Assembly: GCA_937910685.1 (NCBI GenBank)
Contig: CALEMP010000172.1
Span: 1-64,000, forward strand
Reading direction: 5' to 3'
Length of the DNA stretch: 64,000 bases
From: an uncultured bacterium
GTDB taxonomy: Bacteria; Planctomycetota; UBA1135; GCA-002686595
The position numbers and the translations under genes are program-made. The notes beneath the pieces are model-generated. The model did not search any database, had not been told where the DNA came from, and saw nothing but the letters and a program-made list of their open reading frames with translations. This document shows, piece after piece, positions 55,601 through 62,900 of the stretch; positions within the stretch are counted from its first letter, which is position 1, and the number at the start of each line of letters is the position of its first letter.

Positions 55601-56228
55601 CCTAGACACGGCTGGGGATGGAACGGTCCCTCAGACCTTGAGGATTGAGCCCTTGTTGGTATCCGACCATGTGTGGACGGGTCAGGTGGGCATGGGCAGC
55701 TGTGACCCCACTGCACCTTATTCAGCCCCGCTCGATCAAATCCCGATCAACGATGTGGATGGCACCACCGCTGAGTGGAAGCTCATGGCGACGGCGCAGA
55801 CTTCGGTAGCTGACTTCGAAGCCAACACGGGTCTCCTTGCCTTGCACACGTTCCTGCCCCAGGACATGAGCCAGCTGCTCACCCTAGGCTCCCCGGTGTT
55901 GGCCAACAGGCCGAAGAAGGACGCTGACTTTCGGGTGTTCTATCCCTTTGCGGACGACACCACCTACCGCCCAACCGTACTTGCTCAACCTCTGACGGGG
56001 GCTACACGGCACAAGGCATTTGTGCCCTTCATGGCCCGCGCTGTGGAAGACGTGCCCGGACAGGAGGGTGGGTTGCTCTTCCGCAAAGGCGAGTTGCTGC
56101 TGGTTGTCATGAGTCGATACGCGAAACTCGATACACAGAACAATGTCTTCTTTGAACCAGACCAGTCTGATACTTCGGTAGGGGTTTATCGGACCAAGAA
56201 CCTGCTGCTGGTAGTGGGGGATCGCTAA
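52605..56228 (+). CDS. Tail fibre protein with inserted beta domain
   Basis: A 1207-residue protein. The N-terminus contains GITHESGKAVLDSELNF and VFLEVWKALVAPS, followed at the far side of an insert by KLFRHGNVQSPADVWLDDEM and QRVQVQYRIRVTG; this E-V-W...GN...Q-V-x-(Y/W) module occurs in long phage fibres. Between the two halves, residues about 190-305 form a self-contained domain (ASGTVTIDTGGTEVGDTVSI, NIASALNN, GLVTIRAATPGAAGNAI) of a type found inserted in many phage tail proteins. The remainder is beta-rich with no enzyme motif. Its stop overlaps the next start (TAATG). Confidence 0.65.
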   Translation: MGIKDHQQYFDGLNQAPTQVEKQVPNTVSRNLATGERSFFGITHESGKAVLDSELNFRGEIERYADYLLQRWKTPSGWLRGRTNFDSYTDFTVETAPGVWLDESDQTDVMNGGLRDGDHILGDRTLIDSFLLPKIEAVVAGMPVVVEYTNVSEPGQNLVILNPAQIYDGTNLTVKRADFVFLEVWKALVAPSVKASGTVTIDTGGTEVGDTVSINGNPLTGVAAAPGVDEFLVDVDPAVSATNIASALNNPANDTNFGVVTAQATAGLVTIRAATPGAAGNAILLAVAGANLAASGATLVLGADRPYKPADAQDKLFRHGNVQSPADVWLDDEMTDSIIDTETTQRVQVQYRIRVTGTEEAVSFKKHPDGFSSPSGGDPTIHAQGGRDAQVNTANGDSADYPFVPADGAKVWGKSSAVAFGHIDNGLWISGDGSKLAAQELGTLDGFVYAIPLCFVFRHNNVSDAAGGFKGWDPANNTNGAPTYEHDLYVGPTGTVPADTSDRPDGHFCDVILQDHLWDARRHVVFPGVDLASQLQFQMQSLLDGSMRTWAIDTASKQTLGNGSGDQSTRPLICNEIGRHADDGGGGGFAGDTTWGELIRNFDHFCRRFADQPVVERVCIAFYPGDRQTDPGGVDPQRVYAPGTANVGKYVVKQDDPATPGTPADPDGWYEGDTLVLDLEELNAMLLGGFFHGATGGGVQPSGPGDNSVTDFAPPEIVVTDVLEAWHDDGKSNEAAGVNQVVRFRVIKGLGTPRMELELDGNVTQMNGGVDTQADYDAVGYTDAALAVHAGSARRIFVEFEITYPVGVGLTDTPDLEVTPDPVYWDGFTETLLGPGPVMQTADTQRPQDYEGLLAPRFREGFREVQLEYVANATDNRAAPVATAIVDTLVSRDTKELYFPRRVFDSGSGPWAGGTVVEDLSGGVAVARTINTTTSEFGSSSRKVTLEDGTPLAHKQCLCNIEYFAQDPIPNSGVDGGGYQVGVYFRTNAPQTAGVKEGNLDTAGDGTVPQTLRIEPLLVSDHVWTGQVGMGSCDPTAPYSAPLDQIPINDVDGTTAEWKLMATAQTSVADFEANTGLLALHTFLPQDMSQLLTLGSPVLANRPKKDADFRVFYPFADDTTYRPTVLAQPLTGATRHKAFVPFMARAVEDVPGQEGGLLFRKGELLLVVMSRYAKLDTQNNVFFEPDQSDTSVGVYRTKNLLLVVGDR

Positions 56229-59200
56229 TGCCGAAGAAAACTGACAGCGTCTTGACTGGCGGTGGCTCCCCCATCCCGACCAGGGGTGATAACGTCAAGC
56301 TGACTGGCGCTGGGATGGTAGGCGCTGCACCGAATATCGGTCAGGAAAACTCCACCCACCCCTCTGATCTACAAGATGGCATTGCTCTTCAAGCTGTCGC
56401 CAATCATGTGCGCTCCCCAGGAGCACATGCTGCCTCATCGATCCTGGTAGATCCCGCTCCTGGCATCCTCTATGCGAAGCACGTTGAAGGGGCACTGGAC
56501 GAGTTGACAGCGGCGGTCCCTGAGAAGCCTTACGTTTTGGGAACCCCGGTTCACCGTTCCTATCAAGGCATCCTTGGTGGAGTGGTGGACTGGGGTTCCC
56601 TGAAGCTCAACGACTCCTCGATCTTCGAACGGGATACAACAATCTCGGACAACGCCAACTCCCCGCAGGAGATCTTCCCCTACTACCTGGAGTACCCTAG
56701 CCCTGCGAACAGCGCAGTGGTGAACACTCCTCAAGGGGCTGACCCGACCACGGACCTTTTGTGGAACAGTGGTTTGGATGAGGCCACGTTGTTGGGTTCC
56801 GGGCCGGGGTTGGCCTATGCCGGTGCCTTCTCTCGTGAGGGTGACAATCCTGCGGCGGCTCCCCATGAAGTGATGCGGACCACCCGCATCATGCGCCGAC
56901 CTCCCAATGCGGATGCCACCATAGGCAACCGTAACGTGCGGCAAGCAGTCTCTCTGTCCGGTATGGTGTTCCCTGCGGATCGTGGTGTTCTTGCTTTGCT
57001 TCATTTCCCGGTGACGACACCGGGACAAATGATCGACGAGTTTCTGGCTCAACCACTCATCACTCCTGAGCCTGTGGGCGCTGCTCAAGGTCTGACTGGT
57101 CGTGTGGTGGCAGCAGTCTTGTTGGGTCAGGGCATCGTAGGGTCCGGGTGTGCCTCGGCCACAGACCCTTGTGATGTACTCTCGTGCGATGGTGAGGTGG
57201 GGGGCATCTTTGCCGTGGGCGTGAACGCCAGTGGCAAATACGATCCCTTCGCTTTCCCCGGACGAGCTTCCGGTCAATACGACCTTGCCGAGATCCATAA
57301 GGGCACGAACAATCAGGCTATCACGGTGGTCTTGAAGGCCCCTTTTGATGACCTGGATGATGATGGGAACCCAGGCTGGCAACGAGACCAGGTTGCGGCG
57401 AGACCAGCTGCGGGTCAGGTAAGATTGGGGACCGACCCTACGGCGGGCATGACGGCAGTAGATTGGGGCATCCCAATCCTGGGTGGGACAATTGATGCCT
57501 ACAATGCTGGTGAGGAGCCTACCACTCAGAACGGCAGTCGGTCACAACCTATTGTTGGCGACTCACTGATCCTTGCCTCCAACTTCCTCCGTTACAGGCT
57601 CCCGGTTCTCAAGGATTACACACGGGCGGGTTTGAAATGGACGCCTCACGGTGTTGATGTTTCTAGTTCTCGTGAGACCTTCCGGTTCTTCGATGTGGCA
57701 CAGCCCTATGCCTCGCCAACCTCTGGAGATGCCTCCGTCATCGCAACAGATGGTCGCTTGGTGAACGCAGGGAACTACGCCCCTGCCTTCTCTGAGGACT
57801 ATTGGATGTGGCAGGTGGCCCGTTTTCGGCACACCTTCCTCCTCCCCTCCCGAGCGGACCAGGACTTCCGTGAAGAGGTCGGTAGCTACCTCCTCATGCA
57901 CTTCAAGCGAGAGGTAGACTTCGAAGTCTGTGTGCGTGATGGGATCTTCCCATGGGATGCCACGGATGGGTACGAGATCTACGGTGCCTCTCTGGTCATG
58001 CCGACAGAGATTGAAGACGACAGCAACGTCGTCAACGAGGAGGTGCTCAATACCGTACCTGCTCCCAGGGGTCCAGCACCTGGCTACGGGTACACGGCGG
58101 ACTCCTATCACAACCTCCGGTCTACTATCCTGATGGACCCAGATGGGCTTGAGGAACCAGTTCTGACCTCATCGGTCTGGAACTGGTCAACCCTTGCTAG
58201 TGATGTCCTTCAGGGTGTGATTTACGTGTCTGGTGTAGCTTACTTCACACCGGACACGAGCTTCCTGGCAAACTATCAAGCATCCTTCAAGATCGTCGAA
58301 TTGAAAGGGGAGCTGGCAGCAGGTTTCTGGAAAGCAGGATTTCGCACGGTAGATGATCCTCTCACCGCAGGGGTTGCACCTGCGGTCCTGTCCTCGCCAT
58401 GCCCAGTGTTTCTGGGCATGGCCCCCTTCAGCTATGAGGATATCCCGAACCTGAGCACGGTGTTGGGTGTCCCTGGCGTGGGGATCACGGACACCCAATG
58501 GCTCAAGAAACACCGCATTGAGATCCCATACACCCATCTTGACGTGACCGGAGCCGGTGTCTTTCCAACGGACTCAGTTGGACCCTTTGATACCCGGATC
58601 GCCTTCTTTGGGGAGTTGGGCAATGATGTGACTCTGCTAGGTGACCTCACCAACCCATCCTTTGTCCGCGACACCAACGTGCAGTTGTATGTCAGGCGAC
58701 CTCTGGGGCATGCAGATTGGACGACTTCAATCATGCCCTACGGTGCGACGGATGGACATGGGTTCACGTTGGACAAGGCTACCGGGGATGCACCCATTCT
58801 GCTTTACAGTGGCAGCTGGGAGAACTCGACCTATGGTAACCTCAAGGACTTCGCTTCTCCTGGTGTCAACCTCCCTTATGGCCGCATCTTCCACGAATAC
58901 GCGGATACCCAAGAGCGGTTCCTGGATGAGGCTTATCGCTGGTCTGTAGTCCTGGACGCGGCAGGTCTGGACGTGGCATTCGGAGCAGGGGCTGAACAAG
59001 CTCTGGAAGGCCCAGGACTCGGCCTCTGGGCTGGTGGGCCAATTCACATCCCGGTTCGTGCCGGGGCGACGCACAGCACTCTTTGGGAAGCTGTTTCCTG
59101 GTTGCATGAGGGGTTGAATGAGACCGATCTACCTTCTGCGGAGTTGCAGGTTGCGGGACTCCCTTTCCGCAATCCTCCACTCTCAGATGGGGTCGCCGTT

Positions 59201-59944
59201 CCGTACCCTTCTAGCGGGATGCTTCTTTACCCGCAGCACCGTTTCACAGACACGGCGTTTCCCGCCAAGTCACATCGTATGAGCGCAGTCCCGCAACCTG
59301 ATTACAGCGTACTGACCGGTGTTCGGAAATGGGTTCGAACCTTCGATGCAGGGTTCACTCACTCCACGGATCTTGTAAGGGTGCCCCTGGCGGCAGGTCA
59401 ACGAATCCTTGTTCTTCGCTTTGATGGCATCACCCTTGAGGACTTTGGGTACGCCGCTCCCGGTCCCGGCCTTCTTGCCTCTGATGGGTTGTCTATCGGT
59501 GTGAAGGTACCTGGACTGACCAACTGGATGGACGCAGGACGCCAGGACGGGGATGGCCCCAGCAAGCAGGATGTTGCACAGGATGGCGCTGGCTGCTTGC
59601 TCCTGGGGTCTGACACCTACAACTTCATTGATCCGGTAACGGGTCTGGTTGGGTGTTACGTGGGAGTTCACCTGGGGCCTGCCGCCACCACCTTTGCGAT
59701 TCCAGCAGCTGCTTCACTCGACTACACCACGGACGACGGAGTTTCAGGTGCGACTCTGAATGAGCAACCCGTGTTGGTACAAGTGACGATGGGTACCGGG
59801 GCCACTGGTTACAACCTGGAACAACAATGGGATGGTACCGACTTCGATAAACCCAGTGAGCCTGGATGGTCTTCGGATACCATTCGGGGACTGGTTGGTA
59901 TCCGCATTGTCCACCCGACAGATGCACGAGTTCAAGAGCCCTAG
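56228..59944 (+). CDS. Large virion protein, probable fibre component
   Basis: A 1238-residue beta-rich protein of unrecognised family. The N-terminus (GGGSPIPTRGDNVKLTGAGM, DLQDGIALQAVANHVRSPGA) is an extended segment like those anchoring fibres in a baseplate; it includes the common AHxAxSI...HVEGALDEL motif (about residues 62-92), which recurs in phage fibre linkers. The body has many strand-rich stretches and Trp-rich loops but no catalytic motif. An 11-bp hairpin lies at 58396-58422. It is the last gene of the P4 block. Confidence 0.62.
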   Translation: MPKKTDSVLTGGGSPIPTRGDNVKLTGAGMVGAAPNIGQENSTHPSDLQDGIALQAVANHVRSPGAHAASSILVDPAPGILYAKHVEGALDELTAAVPEKPYVLGTPVHRSYQGILGGVVDWGSLKLNDSSIFERDTTISDNANSPQEIFPYYLEYPSPANSAVVNTPQGADPTTDLLWNSGLDEATLLGSGPGLAYAGAFSREGDNPAAAPHEVMRTTRIMRRPPNADATIGNRNVRQAVSLSGMVFPADRGVLALLHFPVTTPGQMIDEFLAQPLITPEPVGAAQGLTGRVVAAVLLGQGIVGSGCASATDPCDVLSCDGEVGGIFAVGVNASGKYDPFAFPGRASGQYDLAEIHKGTNNQAITVVLKAPFDDLDDDGNPGWQRDQVAARPAAGQVRLGTDPTAGMTAVDWGIPILGGTIDAYNAGEEPTTQNGSRSQPIVGDSLILASNFLRYRLPVLKDYTRAGLKWTPHGVDVSSSRETFRFFDVAQPYASPTSGDASVIATDGRLVNAGNYAPAFSEDYWMWQVARFRHTFLLPSRADQDFREEVGSYLLMHFKREVDFEVCVRDGIFPWDATDGYEIYGASLVMPTEIEDDSNVVNEEVLNTVPAPRGPAPGYGYTADSYHNLRSTILMDPDGLEEPVLTSSVWNWSTLASDVLQGVIYVSGVAYFTPDTSFLANYQASFKIVELKGELAAGFWKAGFRTVDDPLTAGVAPAVLSSPCPVFLGMAPFSYEDIPNLSTVLGVPGVGITDTQWLKKHRIEIPYTHLDVTGAGVFPTDSVGPFDTRIAFFGELGNDVTLLGDLTNPSFVRDTNVQLYVRRPLGHADWTTSIMPYGATDGHGFTLDKATGDAPILLYSGSWENSTYGNLKDFASPGVNLPYGRIFHEYADTQERFLDEAYRWSVVLDAAGLDVAFGAGAEQALEGPGLGLWAGGPIHIPVRAGATHSTLWEAVSWLHEGLNETDLPSAELQVAGLPFRNPPLSDGVAVPYPSSGMLLYPQHRFTDTAFPAKSHRMSAVPQPDYSVLTGVRKWVRTFDAGFTHSTDLVRVPLAAGQRILVLRFDGITLEDFGYAAPGPGLLASDGLSIGVKVPGLTNWMDAGRQDGDGPSKQDVAQDGAGCLLLGSDTYNFIDPVTGLVGCYVGVHLGPAATTFAIPAAASLDYTTDDGVSGATLNEQPVLVQVTMGTGATGYNLEQQWDGTDFDKPSEPGWSSDTIRGLVGIRIVHPTDARVQEP
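57006..57025. repeat. 8-bp perfect hairpin, tetraloop
   Basis: TCCCGGTG and CACCGGGA around ACGA, inside the 1238-residue protein gene. Confidence 0.88.
58396..58422. repeat. 11-bp perfect hairpin, 5-nt loop
   Basis: GCCATGCCCAG pairs exactly with 58412-58422 around TGTTT, in coding sequence. Confidence 0.95.
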
Positions 59945-59961
59945 CCGGTGACGTGGCTATA
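59945..59961 (+). promoter_or_regulatory. Late promoter P5 (beta-helix fibre)
   Basis: CCGGT (59945-59949), six bases, GCTATA (59956-59961). It begins just after a stop codon and ends 28 bp before the ATG at 59990. This copy has G rather than C before CTATA. Confidence 0.68.
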
Positions 59962-59989
59962 CCTGACAGGGGACAGGAGATGATTCTGA

Positions 59990-62900
59990 ATGGCTGACAA
60001 CGACAACAAAGCTCTGACTGGAGCGGTTCGCTCACCATGGCAGGAGCCGTTCTCGCGCTTCGCTTCGGTGAAGGGGGATCGATCCCTTCAATCAGCCTCT
60101 CCCCTTGCTCAGTTTGCCGGTTCCTGGGCATCCTCCTACTCACAAGGCGACCAGGTTGTCGACGACAATGAAACCCTCACCCCGGCACTCAGTAGGCAAA
60201 CCAGCAGCCAGCTAGGTCAGCCCGGCATGCCGGAAATCAACTTCCGGCCCTTCGACTTCGGAACAAACCGTCAGGGCGTGAAAGGCCCCTCGTTGATGGG
60301 ACATCCCATCTCCTTTGAGATTGTCGGTCCAACACTCAAGAGTCAGAAGCTATCCCACTTCTGGGAGTTCATTGACGGCGATGTAGGTGTCCCAGACCAG
60401 CTTCAACTGGTCACAGCAGACAGCATCTTCTCAGATGCAGGGGTCAACACCCCTCCCCCCTTCACACAGCTCATCGATATCTATGGAGATCGGCTGACAC
60501 CAACGGCCACCCCCGACAACCTTTACATCGTCATCTCTCAAGCTGGGGGTAATCCCCTGGGCTATGGTCTGGGTGATGGTTGCATGCCGGGTGCGGTCCT
60601 TGGCGGTGCAGAGTACAAAGCCCTGTCCGCCGTTTCTGAGCAGGCCAAATTTGAGATCTTCCGGGTTGTCGACATCGATGTCGACAACGTCACGATCTCG
60701 TTGGACAGCAACAAGAAGATCACCGGGTTCTTCACCCCGGTCGGTGGTGGGACTTCCGCCATCCGAGCGGTCACCTTCATTCGTCCGGTAGCTACCCGGT
60801 TGGTAGCCTTGCCCAACAGTGGGCCAGCGTTGGGGCGTGAGCAGGCTTTCGTTGTTGTCCCGCCTTCCAGGGCGTTGTGGGACGACGTACGCCCCTTGAA
60901 GCGATCCTGGGACGTGACGGGTGTCTTTGACCCCTTCAATGGGTTCGACGGCACCTTGAATCCGGGCACGCTTGGCTCTGCTGATGATTGGGAAGAGGCA
61001 CCGCTCCTTCCCACGGGCAAGCCTGTCAAGACTGCCATCGGTCAAGTTCAACAGTCGGGCGACGGTAGCTACAACCTTCCGAAGTCTGGTCGGATGAGGT
61101 TCACCAACGTCACCGGAATGGTGACCGCCGATATTGGGTCGGTCATCCATCTTCACTCGGTCGATATCCGGGGGGATGCACAACTGACTGAGGTCGGCCC
61201 TGCCGCCTTTGAGAACCGACCTGACCCGGAAACTCTCCTGGGTTGGTACGAGGTTATTGCAGTAGCTGATGACGACTACTGTGAAGTCCGAAGAATGCCC
61301 GAGTGGGATCCTGACAAGGGCATCCCTTTCTTTGGAGATGGGCGCTGCTGGGAGCTGGACTCTCCTGGGGTCAACGACAAGATTCACCTCAAGTGGCACG
61401 TCTATCCTCCCGTTCACTCTCTCTGGAGTACGGGTGCCATCCTCACGGAGCAGTTGGACGCCACCCGGCTCACCAATCTGATTGACCCGGATCAGACCCG
61501 ACGTACTACCAAAATTGGGGCTGGGGCTTTGGGTGCGGTGGGTGGAAAGCCCGACCGTTCGATTTTCGACACGTCCTCCAGTGCAGGCGGGGCAGTTGGA
61601 AAGAACGCGAATCCAGGTAGCCTGCTCGATCTGGGCTTCCGCATGGTCCTGTATCCCGCGAAGTGGGATACAGGAGGTACGATCCTCTCCCCCGATTGGG
61701 ATCACCCAATCACGTCGCGTGAGGTGATTCTCGACTCCCAGGTCAAGGAATCCCAATGGATCGATGTCGATTACTCCGCTGGTGTAGTCACGCTGTCACA
61801 CGCTCCCCGTCCCAATAGTGCAGGGGACCGTTGTGACGTCTGTCCAGACATCACAACGGCGACCTCTGGTCACGTCGGGGTCGACGGCAACGTGAACGGA
61901 GGTATTGTCCTCTTTGCGGCCTGTGTCCCCTACTCCCGTGAGCCGAACCAGTCTGGTGCGGGCTTGCGGATCATGGGGGACAGTCAGGATCTAGATCAGG
62001 AGAACGCTCTGGTCTGTGGGGACCAGAGCGGGTCTGAGGTGGCCGACGTTTATGGCCACCGGCGTTTCTGGAAGCTGTCTGATTTTGAGACCATCGTTTC
62101 CGGGCCACAAGCCAGTCTCATTTATCTGAATGAGTTGTTGGGCTCCGAAGAATTGCCTCCTCAAGGTTTCGTTCAACTTCTAGTGGGTGGTGATCCTTCA
62201 TCGGGCATTCCGATGTTCACACTGGCAAGCGGTGAGGACGCTTCGGTGTTCGGATACACTGAGGTTTATTCAGGGGTCTCGGGTGGGAACCTGGTCACCG
62301 TTCTGAAAGGGACCTACGGTGGTGGGGTTGTTGGAGCCAGTGTTGTAGTCGATGGAGCCGTGGCGGTTCTTCGGCGTGCGGTTGTGACTCCTTCCGATGA
62401 TGAGGCCAGGGTTGGGACGGCTTTCCGTGACGATGTCACGTATGGACAGGCGGCACGAACCACCACCCTGGCCTTTGAGGAGGCTGAGGTTGTCCCTGAC
62501 AGGGGCATGATTCGTATACGAGTCAAAGACTCTCGTGTCAGTGAGCACACTACCCTGCTTGATTCGGCTTTGTCAGCCTGGGTGCTGTCCGGTGGTGCTG
62601 CTTCGGGGTCAGGAACACCCTCGCTTCAATTCGAAGCGGTGAACGTCCACATCAAGGGACGACACTACCTGGTCCCACAAACCACCTTTGCCGCTCCGAG
62701 TGCCCCCATACTCAACTTTTACTACTACGTGGATGGGACCACGGCGATTGCGGACAACACCTGTCCTGAGATCAAGGTGTCCCCCAAGCTCCCATTGCCT
62801 GGAGCCTACGATATTCTTCTGGCACGGGCAGCCTCGAATGGGACCAACCACACAACCGTGGTTGACCTACGGTGGATGCTCAACCGCATCGACCGACGCG

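Noticed and set aside
58396-58422. Rho-independent terminator inside the 1238-residue gene
   Set aside because: No T-run, and it lies in the middle of an intact frame.
60431-61756. A 441-codon leftward frame opposite the beta-helix fibre gene
   Set aside because: It has no ribosome binding site and lies against a continuous rightward frame with its own promoter and start.
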